64,000 nt of DNA from Persicaria tinctoria (GCA_037127255.1 JBANSL010000004.1:21645967-21709966); one strand, 5' to 3'; shown: positions 34,740 to 46,752, numbered from the stretch's first letter. Program-made: numbers and translations. The notes: a model not told the origin generated them from the sequence alone.

Positions 34740-35060
34740 CCTCGAATACAGGACTGGTCGATCTCGAGTTGGGCTCCTCGATCTCGAGGAGGATCGTCGA
34801 GTCAGCTTCGTCGATTTCTGGTGTGCCTGCAGGGGACAAGGTAGTCGACCTCGACGATGACTGGTCGAGATCGGGTAGGCTCAAAGGACTTACAGTGTCT
34901 GGAGGGTTAGGGCTTGTCGACCTCGAGTTGGGCTCGTCGAGATCGACGAGAGTCGTAGAGGTCGACTGGATCTGCTCGGCTTCTGGAGGGCTCGTGCTTG
35001 TCGACCTCGAGTTGGGCTCATCGAGATCGAGGAGCTCTGTGGAGGTCGACTGGATCTGCT
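34740..35060 (-). repeat. In-frame TCGA-motif linker between protease and reverse transcriptase (A)
   Basis: Contains the clearest protein repeat: [16 protein letters not shown] units, roughly 30 residues apart, preceded by [10 protein letters not shown]. The motif is read in one phase as DLDE and in another phase as SRST. Confidence 0.85.
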
Positions 35061-35929
35061 CGGCTTCTGGTGAGTCGTTCAGCTCCGCCGATAATGCGTC
35101 GTCGAAGATCTCCTCCTCGCTTAATTCCGCTACGGCCAACTCCTCATCTGCTAGCTCAGATTTTGCCTTTCCTTCTTCTTGGATCAAGTGTTGTTCTGCA
35201 GGTTCATTACAGGAGATAAAATTAAATTTTGAATATATAGCTTTAATTTCCATTACCTCTTCTGTGTCTGGGTTGAAGAAGTATTCAATGATCTCATCTC
35301 CGATGGTGAATGTAAGGATTCCCCTTTTGACTCCAATGTTAGCATCAGCAGTTGCCAGGAAAGGTCGCCCTAGGATGATGGGGCAAGCTGGATCCTCTGC
35401 CATCTCTACTACAAGAAAATCTGTAGGGACAAAGAATCTACCAACTTTAACAGGAACATTATCGACAATACCTGTAGGGATTACCACGGTGTTGTTGGCC
35501 ATGTAGAGTTTGGCATCAATTGGTTCCAGGGCACCTATTTTCACCTTTGACCAGATGGATAGGGGCATGATGCTAACACTTGCTCCTAAGTCACACAGTG
35601 CTTTAAATCTATGACGACCAAGTCCAACAGTGATAGCAAACTTACTTGGGTCAGGTCGCTTCTCAGGGAAATCCATCTTTTTGCACTCCTTAGCAATCTC
35701 AGTCATCGATCGCTTGTTGCTGAGAATCTCCTTGAGGAACTTGACATAGGCAGGCATCTCGTGCAGTGCTTCTGTAAAAGGAATAGTAACATTCAGACTC
35801 TGAAGCAATTTCACAAAACGCTGAAACTTACCGTCTGTTGGATCTCTTTGGTTTTTGGAAGGGAATGGGAGCGTCTTTTTGGTGTTCTGAGCCAGAACAG
35901 CTTCCGGAGGTGGTGAGGGCTCAACGACC

Positions 35930-36110
35930 TCGGCATGGTCCTTCTCGACCTCGACAACAGGCTCGTCGAGATCGACCAGGGCCTCGTCGATCTCGAGTTG
36001 GCTAGTCGACTTTGGCTCGTCTGGCTGTGCAGCTGCGTCCGAGCTTCTCTCTTCCTCTGTGTCGAGTAGAGTTTTGTCGATGTCGACTAGGCCTCTGTCG
36101 ATGTCGACGA
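35930..36110 (-). repeat. In-frame TCGA-motif linker between zinc knuckle and protease (A)
   Basis: Encodes mainly the acidic phase ([25 protein letters not shown]). The matching place in B (about 41335-41520) has the same kind of linker, with different motif copies. Confidence 0.8.
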
Positions 36111-37676
36111 CAACCTCGCCCTTGTTTTCTGGCTCGTGCAGTTTGTGACCGCTCCGTAACTTTACAGCAGCTACATGTCCGTGCTGCCCCTTGGGATTTG
36201 GTTCTGTATGGCCTGGGAGCTTCCCGGATGGTTGTGGAATCTGCGCCGCGAACTGACCCATTTGAGTCTCGATGTTCCTTTTCCAGGTGTCTAGCTCTCC
36301 AAATTTTGCATGGATATTTTGGAACTGATTGTTGATGGTGCCCTGATTCCGGCGCATCTCTTCAAGAATGAGCTGTAAATCATCCTTCTTTTGATCCCTT
36401 TCTGGATGTCCAGGAGCTCTGTAGGGCGGGGGGTTCCTAGGAAGACCTTGGTTCCGTTGAGGTTGATAGAACCTTTGGTCCCCCATATAGCGATTGGGAC
36501 CTCCTGCGTAAGCCACCTCTTCATGAATCTCTGCCATCCTGACTTGTTCCGTATGCGGGCACTCAGTAGTAGTATGCCGTTGTGAACCACATTCGATGCA
36601 GGGTTGGTTGACAGAGAGATATTTGACTTGCTTGAGGAGCTTGCGATTCTGATCTCTGTAGTACTGCTCCTTGACATCAGGGTCTATCTCCGTTGATGGC
36701 TCATAGAGAGGCATAGATGGGGCTGGTCTGGCATGGGCATTCTCATCATAGTTTGTAGGAGCCCCATACTTGTTGTCGTAGGTAGTGAGCTTCTCTAGCA
36801 CACCCCATGCGTCACTTGGCGGCATCGTCAAATACTCGTAGCGAGTATAATTGTTGATTCTGTCCTTAGTGATTTGATCAAGAGAGTTGAAGAAGATCTC
36901 CTGAATGATGTAGGGTGGCTGTCCATGAGTGGGGCAAGATCGCAGCAGCTCTTTGTAGCGTTCCCATGCTTTTGCTAGCGGTTCCCCAAGCTTTTGCTTG
37001 AAAGCAGTGATCTTTTGGCGGAGGAATGCTGTCTTGGCAGGAGGGAAGAATTTGTTGAGAAATTCCTGCTCTACTTGTGCCCATGTGGTGAGAGATTTTG
37101 GCTTCAGCCCTTCAAGCCACTTCAGTGCCGGTCCAGCCAGCGACCAGCGGAAAGCCTTCATCTTGACATATTCCAGAGTTTTACCTTATGCAAGAGTACG
37201 ACACATATCATGAAAATTAGTAATATGTTCAAGAGGACACTCATTAAATTTGCCGCAGAAGGCATTATTTTTAAGCTCTATAAGAAACTGAGTGCGAATT
37301 TCAAAAGAGTTTTCAGGGATTATAATCGCCGATTCAGGCACGATGAGAGTCGGATGCATATAATCCTCAGCAGTGGTTGGATATTGGGCAAGCTCAGCTT
37401 CTGCTTGCCTTGCGCGCTCAGCTGCTTGTTCCCTTGCTGTCCTTTCATTGGCGATAGTGGCATCCTTAGCGGCTATTTCCCTGGTATGTCTGGCAATCAG
37501 CTGCTCCTGTGTTTCAGCGGCCGACATAGCTCTTTGTAGTTTAGCCCTGATGTGAAAAAGGCGTTCCGGTTCGTCTAAGGCGTCAAACTCAGGTGTCTGA
37601 CCAGAACGACGCATACACCTGCAAACTAACTCAAAAGAAACGTGAGAACTGACTACCTAAGGCGCGAATGATAGCT

Positions 37677-37694
37677 TCCCCGGCAACGGCGCCA
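37677..37694 (-). other. Primer binding site of element A (tRNA-Asp)
   Basis: The minus strand reads TGGCGCCGTTGCCGGGGA, three bases from the 5' LTR. Confidence 0.92.
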
Positions 37695-37697
37695 ATT

Positions 37698-39744
37698 TGT
37701 TGTAAGAGGAAATCGAGAATGCAAAACAATAAGTAAACAAAGTAAAGCAAACCGATCGAATCCCAGCAAATAATGTTCAAGACTCCCTCCAAATGTAGTA
37801 AGAGCAAGTCAGGTTCTAATCCTCGAGGAAGCTGGTCAGCGGATCCTAAGCAGCGGTGGAAACTCACGGACAGAAGTCGACCACAGTGGTACTCGACCTC
37901 GACTAAGGGCTAGTCGACAGGGGTCAGGCACAGTCGAACACAGTAGCAACTCGGCGAAGTCTACTCGACCTCGACTAGGCGTACTCGATCTCGAGTAGGA
38001 CCTTCGTCGACTTCGGCTTGTCTTGTCGAGTCCATGCACAATTGAGCTACGACGATCTGGGATCGGAGGTCAGTGGTCGAGGTCGACCAGAACTGGTCGA
38101 GATCGACAAAGGGGGGGGGGGGGGAAACGTAAAAACAAATGCAGAATTCGGTTTAGTGACTTTATGAATGTGGGGAACTTCCAAGATTAGGGTTTGCGAA
38201 AACAATCACCATGCAAGCGGAATATAAATCACAAAAGGCGGTAACTTTATCGATAAAGGAAAAGGCTTTCACCTAATCCGACAAGTAGGAATATAAATCT
38301 TACGATAAATAATCCTAATTGCATCTATTCCTTTTCATAATTAGCATTTATAATCTTTCGAATAGAAATCATAATTACTACCCAAGTTTCACAACATGAG
38401 TTCTTCAATTTCTCAATCAAAGATGAAACACATAGGGAATAGATTAAGATAACGACAAAATACCTCCTTCCGCAATAGCTAATCCGCCGACATGGCTCTC
38501 GTTGGGCTCACCCAAACCCCAGAAGTGGGTGGACTACTCGCTCTTCATTGCGATTGCAGACATCATTGATTGAAAGAAAATCACTTGCATTAACTAAATT
38601 CAAAGCTTTTACAATTCCGGCAATCAACCGTCGTAAACTGCCAAAACCATAAAAACCTTAAACTCCTAAATCGTCTCCGTGGAACTATTTGTCTCTGACT
38701 GAAAATTGAATGAATGAAAAACCAGCCCCTAGGGCTTTATTTATAGGCTTCTATTCCTTGCTAATCAAGGATAGAATATCCATATCTATATCTAAAACTT
38801 AAAAAGATAAATAAAAGACATAAAGGAATTAAATCTAAAATTAGGGAAATATATCTAAATTGTCTCAAGTGGATAAAACTCTCTTCTCCATGATAGATGT
38901 GGATAAATCGGATAGATCTTGCTTTTCCTCGGCTCCAAGGACTCTATCTCGAGTAGGACTATACTCAGCGCGTTACGCGGCTTCGGGAAATCCTCGTCGA
39001 CCTCGACAAGCGGTGGTCGACCTCGAGTAGGAAAAGTCGCCGACTGGGCCAACTTCGTCATCTCGGCTAGCTGGTCCTCGACAAGCTCGGACAGGACTCC
39101 TGGCGCTGGTCGATCTCGAGGAGGTCTCCTCGATCTCGACGAAGGTTGTGTTCTCGACTTGGTCTTCCGAGGTTGTCGAGTCGGATGTGGGTTCTCAGAC
39201 TTGTCGACCTAGAGGAAGCTTCCTCGATCTCGACGAGCGGATCATCGGCCTGGTCGTCTCGGGTAGCCCTTGTCGACATGCTCGGAGACTGTCTCCTGGG
39301 CGTGGTCGACCTCGACAAACGCTTGTCGAGCTCGAGTAGGTTTTTGCCTTGTGTTCTCGAGCAGTGCCTCTTCGACTTGGCTCGGGGAGTGGGGTCTGGC
39401 TCTTGTCGACCTCGAGTAGAGCTACTCGATGTCGAGTAGGGTATTGCTCCGCGTTGTCTGGTCAGGTCTCTACTCGACTCCAGTGTGTCCGGGCTCGGCT
39501 TTGTCGACATAGACAAGAGTCTAGTCGATATAGAGTAGACTTGCTGCTTTCGTCTTTGTTTCTTGGTTTTCTCCCGAAATGTTTCCATATTCTGCAATAT
39601 TAAACAGAAACTTATGTAGATCTCCATTTCTAACAAATAAACATATACTACATAAATTCGACATATTCCCAACCCGAAATATGCAAAATGTAAAGAATAT
39701 GGAACTGAAATATGCATAAAAACATGGCTACTTTGGAGACATCA
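37698..39744 (-). repeat. Element A 5' LTR (2047 bp)
   Basis: Differs from the 3' LTR at about 26 positions. The primer site side is at 37698. A 14-G run lies at 38111-38124. Confidence 0.95.
38736..38746 (-). promoter_or_regulatory. TATA box of element A 5' LTR
   Basis: The minus strand reads ctataaataaa followed by gccctaggggct, equivalent to the conserved TATA-plus-palindrome of the family. It would start the genomic RNA about 1.1 kb upstream of gag. Confidence 0.6.
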
Positions 39745-39749
39745 CTTAG
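39745..39749. repeat. Target duplication CTTAG, right copy of element A
   Basis: Matches 24582-24586; element B sequence resumes here with gtagttaaatctc. Confidence 0.93.
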
Positions 39750-39791
39750 GTAGTTAAATCTCACGTCTACTTTGAGTTACTTTACAGGTGT

Positions 39792-42702
39792 ATGCGCCGT
39801 TCTGGTCAACAATCTGAGTTGGACAGCTTAGACGAACTAGAGTGCCTCCTACACATCCGAGCTAGACTACAAAGAGCCATGGCGGCCGCTGAAACACAAG
39901 AACAGCTGATTGCCAGGGTTACCAGGGAACTAGCCGCAAAGGACACTGCTATAGCCACTAAAGATGCTGCTATCGCCGCTGAGAAAGCAGCAAGGGAGCA
40001 AGCAGAAGCTGAGCTTGCCCAATATCCAACAACAGCAGAGGATTATATGCATCCCACTCTCGTCGTGCCTGAATCGGTGATTCTAATCCCTGAAAACTCT
40101 TTTGAAATTCGCACTCAATTTCTTATAGAGCTTAAAAATAATGCTTTTTATGGCAAATTTAATGAGTGTCCTCTTGAACATATTACCAATTTTCATGACA
40201 TGTGTCGTACTCTTGCTGAAGGTACAACTCTGGAATATGTCAAGATGAAAGCTTTCCGCTGGTCGCTGGCTGGTCCTGCACTGAAGTGGCTTGAAGGGCT
40301 GAAGCCAAGATTTCTCACCACATGGGCCCAAGTAGAGCAAGAGTTTATGAACAAATACTTCCCACCCGCCAAAACAGCACTTCTCCGCCAAAAAATCACC
40401 GCCTTCAAACTGAAGCCAGGGGAACCGCCGACAAAGGCATGGGAACGCTACAAGGAGCTGCTGTGATCTTGCCCTACTCATGGACAGCCACCCTACGTCA
40501 TTCAAGAGATCTTCTTCAACTCTCTTGATCAAGTCACTAATGACAGAATTAACCACTATACTCGCTATGAGTACCTGACGATGCCACCAAGTGACGCATG
40601 GGGTGTGCTAGAAAAGCTCACTAACTACGACAACAAATATGGGGCTCCTACAAACTATGATGAGAACGCCTATGCCAAACCAGCCCCATCTATGCCACTC
40701 TATGAGCTAGCAAAGGAGATTGACCCAGATGTCAGGGAGCAGTTCTACAGAGACCAGAATCGCAAGCTCCTCAAGCAAGTCAAATATCTATCTGTCAATC
40801 AGCCTTGCATCGAATGCGGATCATAGAGGCACACCACTACTGAGTGCCCACACAGAGCAAGCCAGAATGGCAGAGACACATGAGAAGGCAGCTTACGCAG
40901 GGGGTCCAAATCGCTATATGGGAGATCAAAGATTCTATCAACCACAGTGGAACCAAGGTCCTCCTAGGAACCCCCCACCCTACAGAGCTCCAGGACATCC
41001 AGAGAGGGATCAAAAGAAGGATGATCTGCAGCTGATCCTTGAGGAGATGCGTCGAAATCAGGGCACCATCAACAACCAGTTCCAGAGCAACACCACCAAA
41101 TTTGGAGAATTGGACATCTGGAAAAGGGGAATTGAGACTCAGATGGGACAAATCGCCGTGCAGATCCTACGACCGTCCGGCAAGCTCCCTGGGCAAACAG
41201 AACCAAATCATAAGGGGAAAACCGGACATGTTGCGGCTATCAAACTCAGGAGTGGACATCAACTACACGAGCCAGAGGCCGGGAAAAAGCAAAGCAACGC
41301 AGAGCAGCAACCCGGGACAGAACAGAGCCAACTCGATCTCGAGGAGGTTGTACTCGACATCGACAAGCCCGTACTCGACCAAGACCAGAAGCTGAGCTCG
41401 GACTCCGCTGCGCAGACCAGCAACCCAAAGTCGACAACCCAGGTCGAGGTCGACAAGCCTCTAGTCGATGTCGACCAGCCCCTGGTCGATGTCGAGGAGC
41501 AGAAAGCTGAGGTCGACGACTCTGCAGCATCTTCGACAACTGATCTGGCTCCGACGCAGAAAAAGCCACTGCCTTTCCCTTCAAAAGCACAGAAAGATCC
41601 CACTGCAGGTAGGTTTACCAGATTTGTTAATATGCTGCAAGAATTGAATGTTTCTATTCCCTTTACAGAAGCTCTGCAAGAGATGCCTGGATATGTCAAG
41701 TTTCTGAAGGAAATCCTGAGCAAGAAGCGATCCATCTCAGAGATCGCAGGCGAATGCAAAGTACTCCACTTCCTTAAAAAGAGGCCTGACCCTGGTAAGT
41801 TTTCTGTTACTGTGGGTTTTGGACAATATAAATATAATTCTCTATGTGATCTAGGAGCAAGTGTGAGCATCATGCCTTTATCAATCTGGCGGAAAGTAAA
41901 AATAGGATGCATAGAACCCGTTGATGCCAAACTATACATGGCGAATAATACAGTAGTCATCCCTACAGGTATAGTTGAGAACGTCCCTGTCCAGGTTGGT
42001 AAATTCTTTGTTCCAGCTGATTTCCTTATCATTGACTGTGCTGAAGATCCTACTAGCCCTATTATTCTTGGTAGACCATTCTTAGCTACTGCAGATGCCC
42101 GAATTAGTGTCAAGAATAGGTCGCTCACCTTCACCATAGGCGATGAGGTTTTGGATTTCTCTTTTGGCCCTGCAAAGGAGGAAGTTTCATGGCTAGAGGT
42201 GAAAAGCATCAGCATCGACGGGACTCAGCAAACAACGGAAGAAAGCACCAGAACTGTACTCGAGGTCGACAAGCCCTACTTGACCTCGACAAGCGCTCTA
42301 CTCGACTTCGACAAACCTTTGTCGATCTCGACCACCACCACTGAGCCAGAAACTTGCCAGGAGCCTAAGTATGGGGTCCCTGTACTCGATCTCGACCAGC
42401 AGTACTCGACATCGAGTAGACCCAAGCCCAAAAATTTCTGTTTTGGGTCCGAACAGGTAAGTTCAGGTATGAATTCTACTCCCCCTCAGTCCATAAATAA
42501 ATTTTTTAATGATTTAAGAGGAAATAAAACACCGTGGCGAGAGAACCTGCAGAAACTGAGGCCTACAAAGAAGAAGAAGAAGAAAGAGAAGGGAGATGAT
42601 GCAAGCAACCACCTGTCAACTGAGCTTGCATACTACCATCAGGACCTAGATGATCCAGGAGAAGGGCTAAGCATGAGTGGGCCCCACAATAATGGTCCTT
42701 GA
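39792..42702 (+). pseudogene. Element B gag-protease ORF without polymerase
   Basis: The start at 39792 matches the gag start of A. Three lesions break the frame: TGA at 40464-40466, TAG at 40824-40826 and loss of two bases in a CACACA stretch at about 40848-40853, after which the frame continues to 42702. Capsid, zinc knuckle (CIECGS), protease with DLGAS (about 41850) and the conserved [12 protein letters not shown] segment follow in order, clearly related to A. The acidic TCGA-encoded linker lies before the protease (about 41335-41520) and another after it (about 42255-42420). The end is unique to B: a Lys-rich run (about 42567-42590) and an acidic tail, then stop. No RT, RNase H or integrase follows. 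Confidence 0.88.
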
Positions 42703-44185
42703 GCTCAAACGGTGAAGTCGGCCTAGCGACTATAAAATCTAGAGCGTGTATATAAACTTTATGAATTTTTGGACTTTTTGGTTTTTGTTTTTATCTTTAT
42801 GTTTTAGAATTCTTTAAGTGGATAATCTTGTTTTTTACAGAATCTAATACTTTTTGATCGGCAAGCATATAAGGATCGCGAAAGGTGGAAGGAAGAAGTC
42901 CCTGAAAACCAGTCAGAATCGACGAAGGCCAAGTCGACGACGACGAGGAGGAGAAGCCAGAAGTTACTCGACCTCGAGTAGACGTACTCGACCTCGACAA
43001 AGCCCAGATGCTCCTCGACGTCAGAAACCATTGGACGCAGACAAAGCCCACTCAAGATCGAGTAGACCGTACTCGATATCGACCAGCCACCTAATCGACA
43101 TACACAGTTTTGTGTTCTTCGATGTTTTATCCCGTGAGTTCCTTCCTTTACTCTTGTGACCCCCATTGAAATTTTTGAATAATGTCATGGAAGCTTATAT
43201 TGAACTCGACGATGCAAAATTGGATTCATTAGAGATATAGCATGAAATTGTCTAGTAAAGGGAAGTCATAATGAAGTGCATATTTTGATGAAAACCATGA
43301 AAGGAGGTAAAATTTGAAATTGCTTTTGACATGTTGCATGATAAAACGATGGAGGACTTTATATTTCCATATAATGCTCATTGTTTGAGATCGAAGCCTT
43401 ACCCATGCCTATCCATCACAAAAGCCATAATATGCCTTATTTCAAATATTGCTCCACATGATCTAAAAATTGCCATTCTTTACCTTATCCGGGGATTATG
43501 TTGAGAATGATGTTACATTATGGAGATGTTATATGGTGTTTGTGTTGTTATCATTATTGGAGTTTGGAAGGAAATTGTTTGAATATATGGAAAATTTAAT
43601 GAGTGAAAGAAAATCCAATCACCTCAGGAGATAAAGGTAGATTGACCCTGCTCTCTGAGATAATAGTTTGGAGAGATGGGACACGTTGTGAGGAGTCCAA
43701 AGCACTAAGTATCCGGGGCCATTCATGACACCCATGTTTGCGACTCGCGAGAAGGCAGTCCTGAGGTTAGAGAGGTAAAAACATTATTATGAATAAAAGC
43801 ATTATGAAAGGTGATGAATCAAATGGAGAAAGTATGTGGTATGAAATTCAGTTTGGAAATGATCCATTTCCCCGGATCAAAAGCACCACATTGCTAGAAA
43901 TTGCCCACCTTTTAGCCTTTTACCAGATCTACTCCTTATTGAGCTTAAATTAAAGTCCTCTTGATTATTAATGCTTTGTCATGCATGAATTGTTTATGCA
44001 TAACCCTCCTTTTGTGAGTAGATGATGCTTTTATATATTTGCACATGCATGAATTTGTGACACTAGTACCTTTTCAAGGATGGTAATTGATTGCAGGGTT
44101 ATATGAGAATGAATCTGATATGTTGAGAATTTGAATTCTTCCCCTGAATGACAATTAAAAGTATTGCTTGAGGACAAGCAAGCTT
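42703..44185 (+). other. Element B 3' non-coding region
   Basis: Contains another TCGA-motif patch (about 42915-43095) and sequence shared with element H in inverted orientation (about 43330-44180). No coding region is recognised. Confidence 0.65.
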
Positions 44186-44199
44186 AAGTATGGGGTGTT
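44186..44199 (+). other. Polypurine tract of element B
   Basis: aagtatggggtgtt directly precedes the 3' LTR. Confidence 0.75.
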
Positions 44200-46267
44200 T
44201 GTTGTGAGCCTAATTTGCCATGTTTTACACTTAATTTTATATCGATTTCTGCATACATTGCATACATTTGGGTTAGAAAAATACAGAATCTGTGCAGTTT
44301 ACACTTATTTTCAATATATGGAGGTCTACACAAGTTTTGGTTATATTTCTCAGAAATCGGACGCACTTTGAAGCTTAAAGGAAACTCATGGAGAAGCTAA
44401 GGATGTTGCAGCTGGAGAAAACGCCATTTTTCACCATTCTTCATTCTGAATCAAGCTTTGATGCCTTCATGAAAGTTGTAGCCCTCGGAAAGAGCTTTCC
44501 AACGCATGGTCATGTGCGTCAATCCGACGAACGACGACTCGGGAAAGTGCGTTTCAAGAACAGAGCAGAAAGCTGAGAAAACTCTACTCGAGATCGACTA
44601 GACTCTACTCGATCTCGACGAGCCATGGTCGAGCAGACCTGGTCGAGCAGAGCTGATCGAGGACACTGAGTCAGAGACAACCCGACTCCCGGAACCCTAC
44701 TCGATCTCGAGTACCCCTGGTCGAGATCGACGAGCCATGTCCGGAGTCGACGAGCTGTGCCGAGCCGAGAAGCCCTAGTCGAGATCGACGAGCCCCGAGT
44801 CCAGATCCGAGCTTGTAGAGTAGAGCCACCCGAGGAGACCTAGTCGATGACCCATTCCTACTCGACATCGACAAGGGCTACTCGAGGTCGACGAGCACCA
44901 GGATCCATGTCCAAGCCTGTCGAGGACTAGCTAGCCGAGACGACAAGCCAAGCCAGTCGATCACTTTCTTACTCGAGGTCGACAAGGCTCTTGTCGAGGT
45001 CGACGAGGATTTCCGAAGCTGTGCGACGCAGATTGATCAACTCTACTCGGATTGGGAGTCCTTGGAGCTGAAGTTTGCCAAAGTCTATCCGATTTATCCA
45101 CATCTATCATGAAGAGAAGGAGTTCTATCCATTGAAGACCTTTTAGATATAATTTCCTATTTTAGATTTAATTCCTTTATGTCTTTTTATTTATCATTAG
45201 AGTTTTAGATAAAGTTTTAGATATAGATAGATATGTTCTTTCCTAGAATAGCTAGGGAATGAAGCCTATAAATAAAGCCCATGGGGCTCAGTTCTATTAA
45301 TTCAAATTTCAGAGGAAGACAAGTAGTTCCACAGAGACAGTTTAGGGAGTTCGAAGGTTTTAGGGTTTTGGCATTCGATGAGAGTTGGATTGCCGGGATT
45401 GTAAAGTCTTGGAATATAGTTTAATGCAAGTTGTTTCTTTTCAATCGATGATGTCTGAGTTTGCGATGAAGCGCGAGTAGTCCACCCACTTCTAGGGTTG
45501 GGGCGAGCCCGACGATAGCCATGCATAATTGAGGTAAAAATCCGACCTTTATCATGTTTTGAGCATTTTCCTACTTGTTGATGTGTTTATTGCCCGTCTA
45601 ATGGAGATCCATGCTAACAACTTGGATTATAAACATAAAATCAGTAGAGACAATTAGGGTTTCTTGAGAGAGTTGTCTAATTGTTGGAAAAAGCGAAAGC
45701 TTAATCCATTAATGCGATTCACATGATTATCTGTTTGGTTCTACCTTATGCATGCTTGGTTATTGTCGTTGCAAACCCCAATCTTGGAAGTTCTTTTACA
45801 TTAAGTTTAAAGTTTAAAATCCCAAAGCCTTTGCATTTATTTAATTTCGTTTTACTCCCTGCCCTCGTCGATCTCGACCAAGCCTGGTCGACCTCGACCA
45901 CTGATTCTCGACCCAGAGTCGCCGTAGCTTACCTGTGCAGGAACTCGACCAGACCTACTCGACCAAGACGAAGGCTACTCGATCTCGAGTAGAGCCTTGT
46001 CGAGATCGACCACCGTTGCCGAGCTGCTGTGCCCTGTTCGACTGTCCGAGCTTCTATCGACTAACCCTTGGTCGAGCTCGAGGACCCCTGTTGTCGACTT
46101 CTGTCTGTGAGATTTCTCCGCTCCCTAGGATCCGCTGACACGCTTCCTCGTGGATCGATCCTGACTTCCCGCTGCTACATCAGGAGGAGGTCTTGTAATT
46201 ATTTGCGTGGGCAGAATCTGGTTTAATTTATTTTGTTATATTTCATACTCGATTTCCTCTTACAACA
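44200..46267 (+). repeat. Element B 3' LTR (2068 bp)
   Basis: It runs from TGTTGTGAGCC to CTTACAACA. It is very similar to 22436-24545, with one gap of about 40 bp in the TCGA-rich part and scattered substitutions. TATA region at about 45265-45275. Confidence 0.93.
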
Positions 46268-46272
46268 TTTAT
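46268..46272. repeat. Target duplication TTTAT, right copy of element B
   Basis: Matches 22431-22435. Confidence 0.92.
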
Positions 46273-46738
46273 AACTCGGGAAGTTGCACTAGGCTATTGA
46301 TTTGTGAGAGTAAGAGGATTGTACTAGATAGTTGAGAGAGGTGTGGCTCTTCTAGATTGGTCTAGGACTCCAAGGGAACGTGAGTTGACTAGATTGCAAT
46401 TGTATAGGAGAGAGGCTTATCGGTGAGCTATTAGGATCCTAAGCTAAGCGAATCAATAAAGCCTTTTGAATCCTAGGGTTGTGGAAGAACCCTAGGCGGG
46501 GACGTAGGCAAAGTTGTGCTGAACCTCGTAAACAATTACTCGTGTTCTTTACTTATTTGCTTTACCTTATTTCCGCACTTGGTTCGATTGTCTAACTTTG
46601 TGATTCAGGTTTAATCTCAAAGGTTTTGGTACAAGCTCCAAAAGTCTTGAGACTTTCTGCGAAAAACGGGCATACTCTATTCAACCCCCCCTTTTAGAGT
46701 ATTTCTTATTACATTGTTCTTATATTATCGAACCTTCA
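46273..46738 (+). repeat. Copia element C1 5' LTR, right part
   Basis: Continues the LTR broken at 22435; matches the second half of 56505-57498 and ends CTTCA before the primer site. Confidence 0.92.
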
Positions 46739-46740
46739 AT

Positions 46741-46752
46741 TGGTATCAGAGC
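46741..46752 (+). other. Primer binding site of C1 (initiator tRNA-Met)
   Basis: TGGTATCAGAGC two bases after the LTR end. Confidence 0.92.

Larger units (their letters stand above)
31168..37614 (-). pseudogene. Element A gag-pol polyprotein, one nonsense codon
   Basis: One frame of 2149 codons from ATG at 37614 to the stop at 31168, interrupted only by TAA at 37186-37188 (GAA in the matching part of B). Domains in order: coiled start and capsid (to about 36750); zinc knuckle CX2CX4HX4C (about 36560-36602); retropepsin with DLGAS (35571-35595); reverse transcriptase with FMDD at about 33765; RNase H with DASDYAVG (about 33320); integrase with HHCC zinc finger (CDECQ near 32135) and Asp-Asp-Glu near 32050, 31875 and 31770; and a C-terminal [12 protein letters not shown] region. 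The order RT-RNase H-IN is that of Ty3/Gypsy, and similarity is to the Athila lineage. Three linkers are built from TCGANNTCGA motifs: about 36110-35930, 35060-34740 and 32900-32575. After the TAA, an internal ATG at 37161 would still give 1997 residues. Confidence 0.92.
24587..39744 (-). mobile_element. Element A: nearly intact Athila-type Ty3/Gypsy element (15.2 kb)
   Basis: In minus orientation the order is 5' LTR (37698-39744), tRNA-Asp primer site, gag-pol (37614-31168), a strand-biased region, an Athila-type env-like ORF (29596-28334), a non-coding part, a polypurine tract and the 3' LTR (24587-26634). Both ends are bounded by CTTAG. I counted about 26 differences between the two LTRs over 2.05 kb, mostly transitions, so the insertion is recent relative to the rest. 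Each main ORF carries exactly one nonsense codon. Confidence 0.95.
22436..46267 (+). mobile_element. Element B: non-autonomous Athila-type Gypsy element (interrupted by A)
   Basis: LTRs at 22436-24545 and 44200-46267, a tRNA-Asp primer site, a gag-protease region (39792-42702) and a polypurine tract (44186-44199) define the element. Without the nested element A it is about 8.7 kb. There is no reverse transcriptase, RNase H or integrase anywhere between the protease and the 3' LTR. B shares primer site, polypurine tract, LTR termini and gag sequence with A, so A or a close relative could have supplied the missing enzymes. The insertion in the C1 LTR is proved by TTTAT on both sides. Confidence 0.93.

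Noticed and set aside
34661..35506. 281-codon plus-strand ORF antisense to A gag-pol
   Set aside because: It is a shadow of the polyprotein linker and protease on the other strand; the self-complementary motif keeps both strands open.
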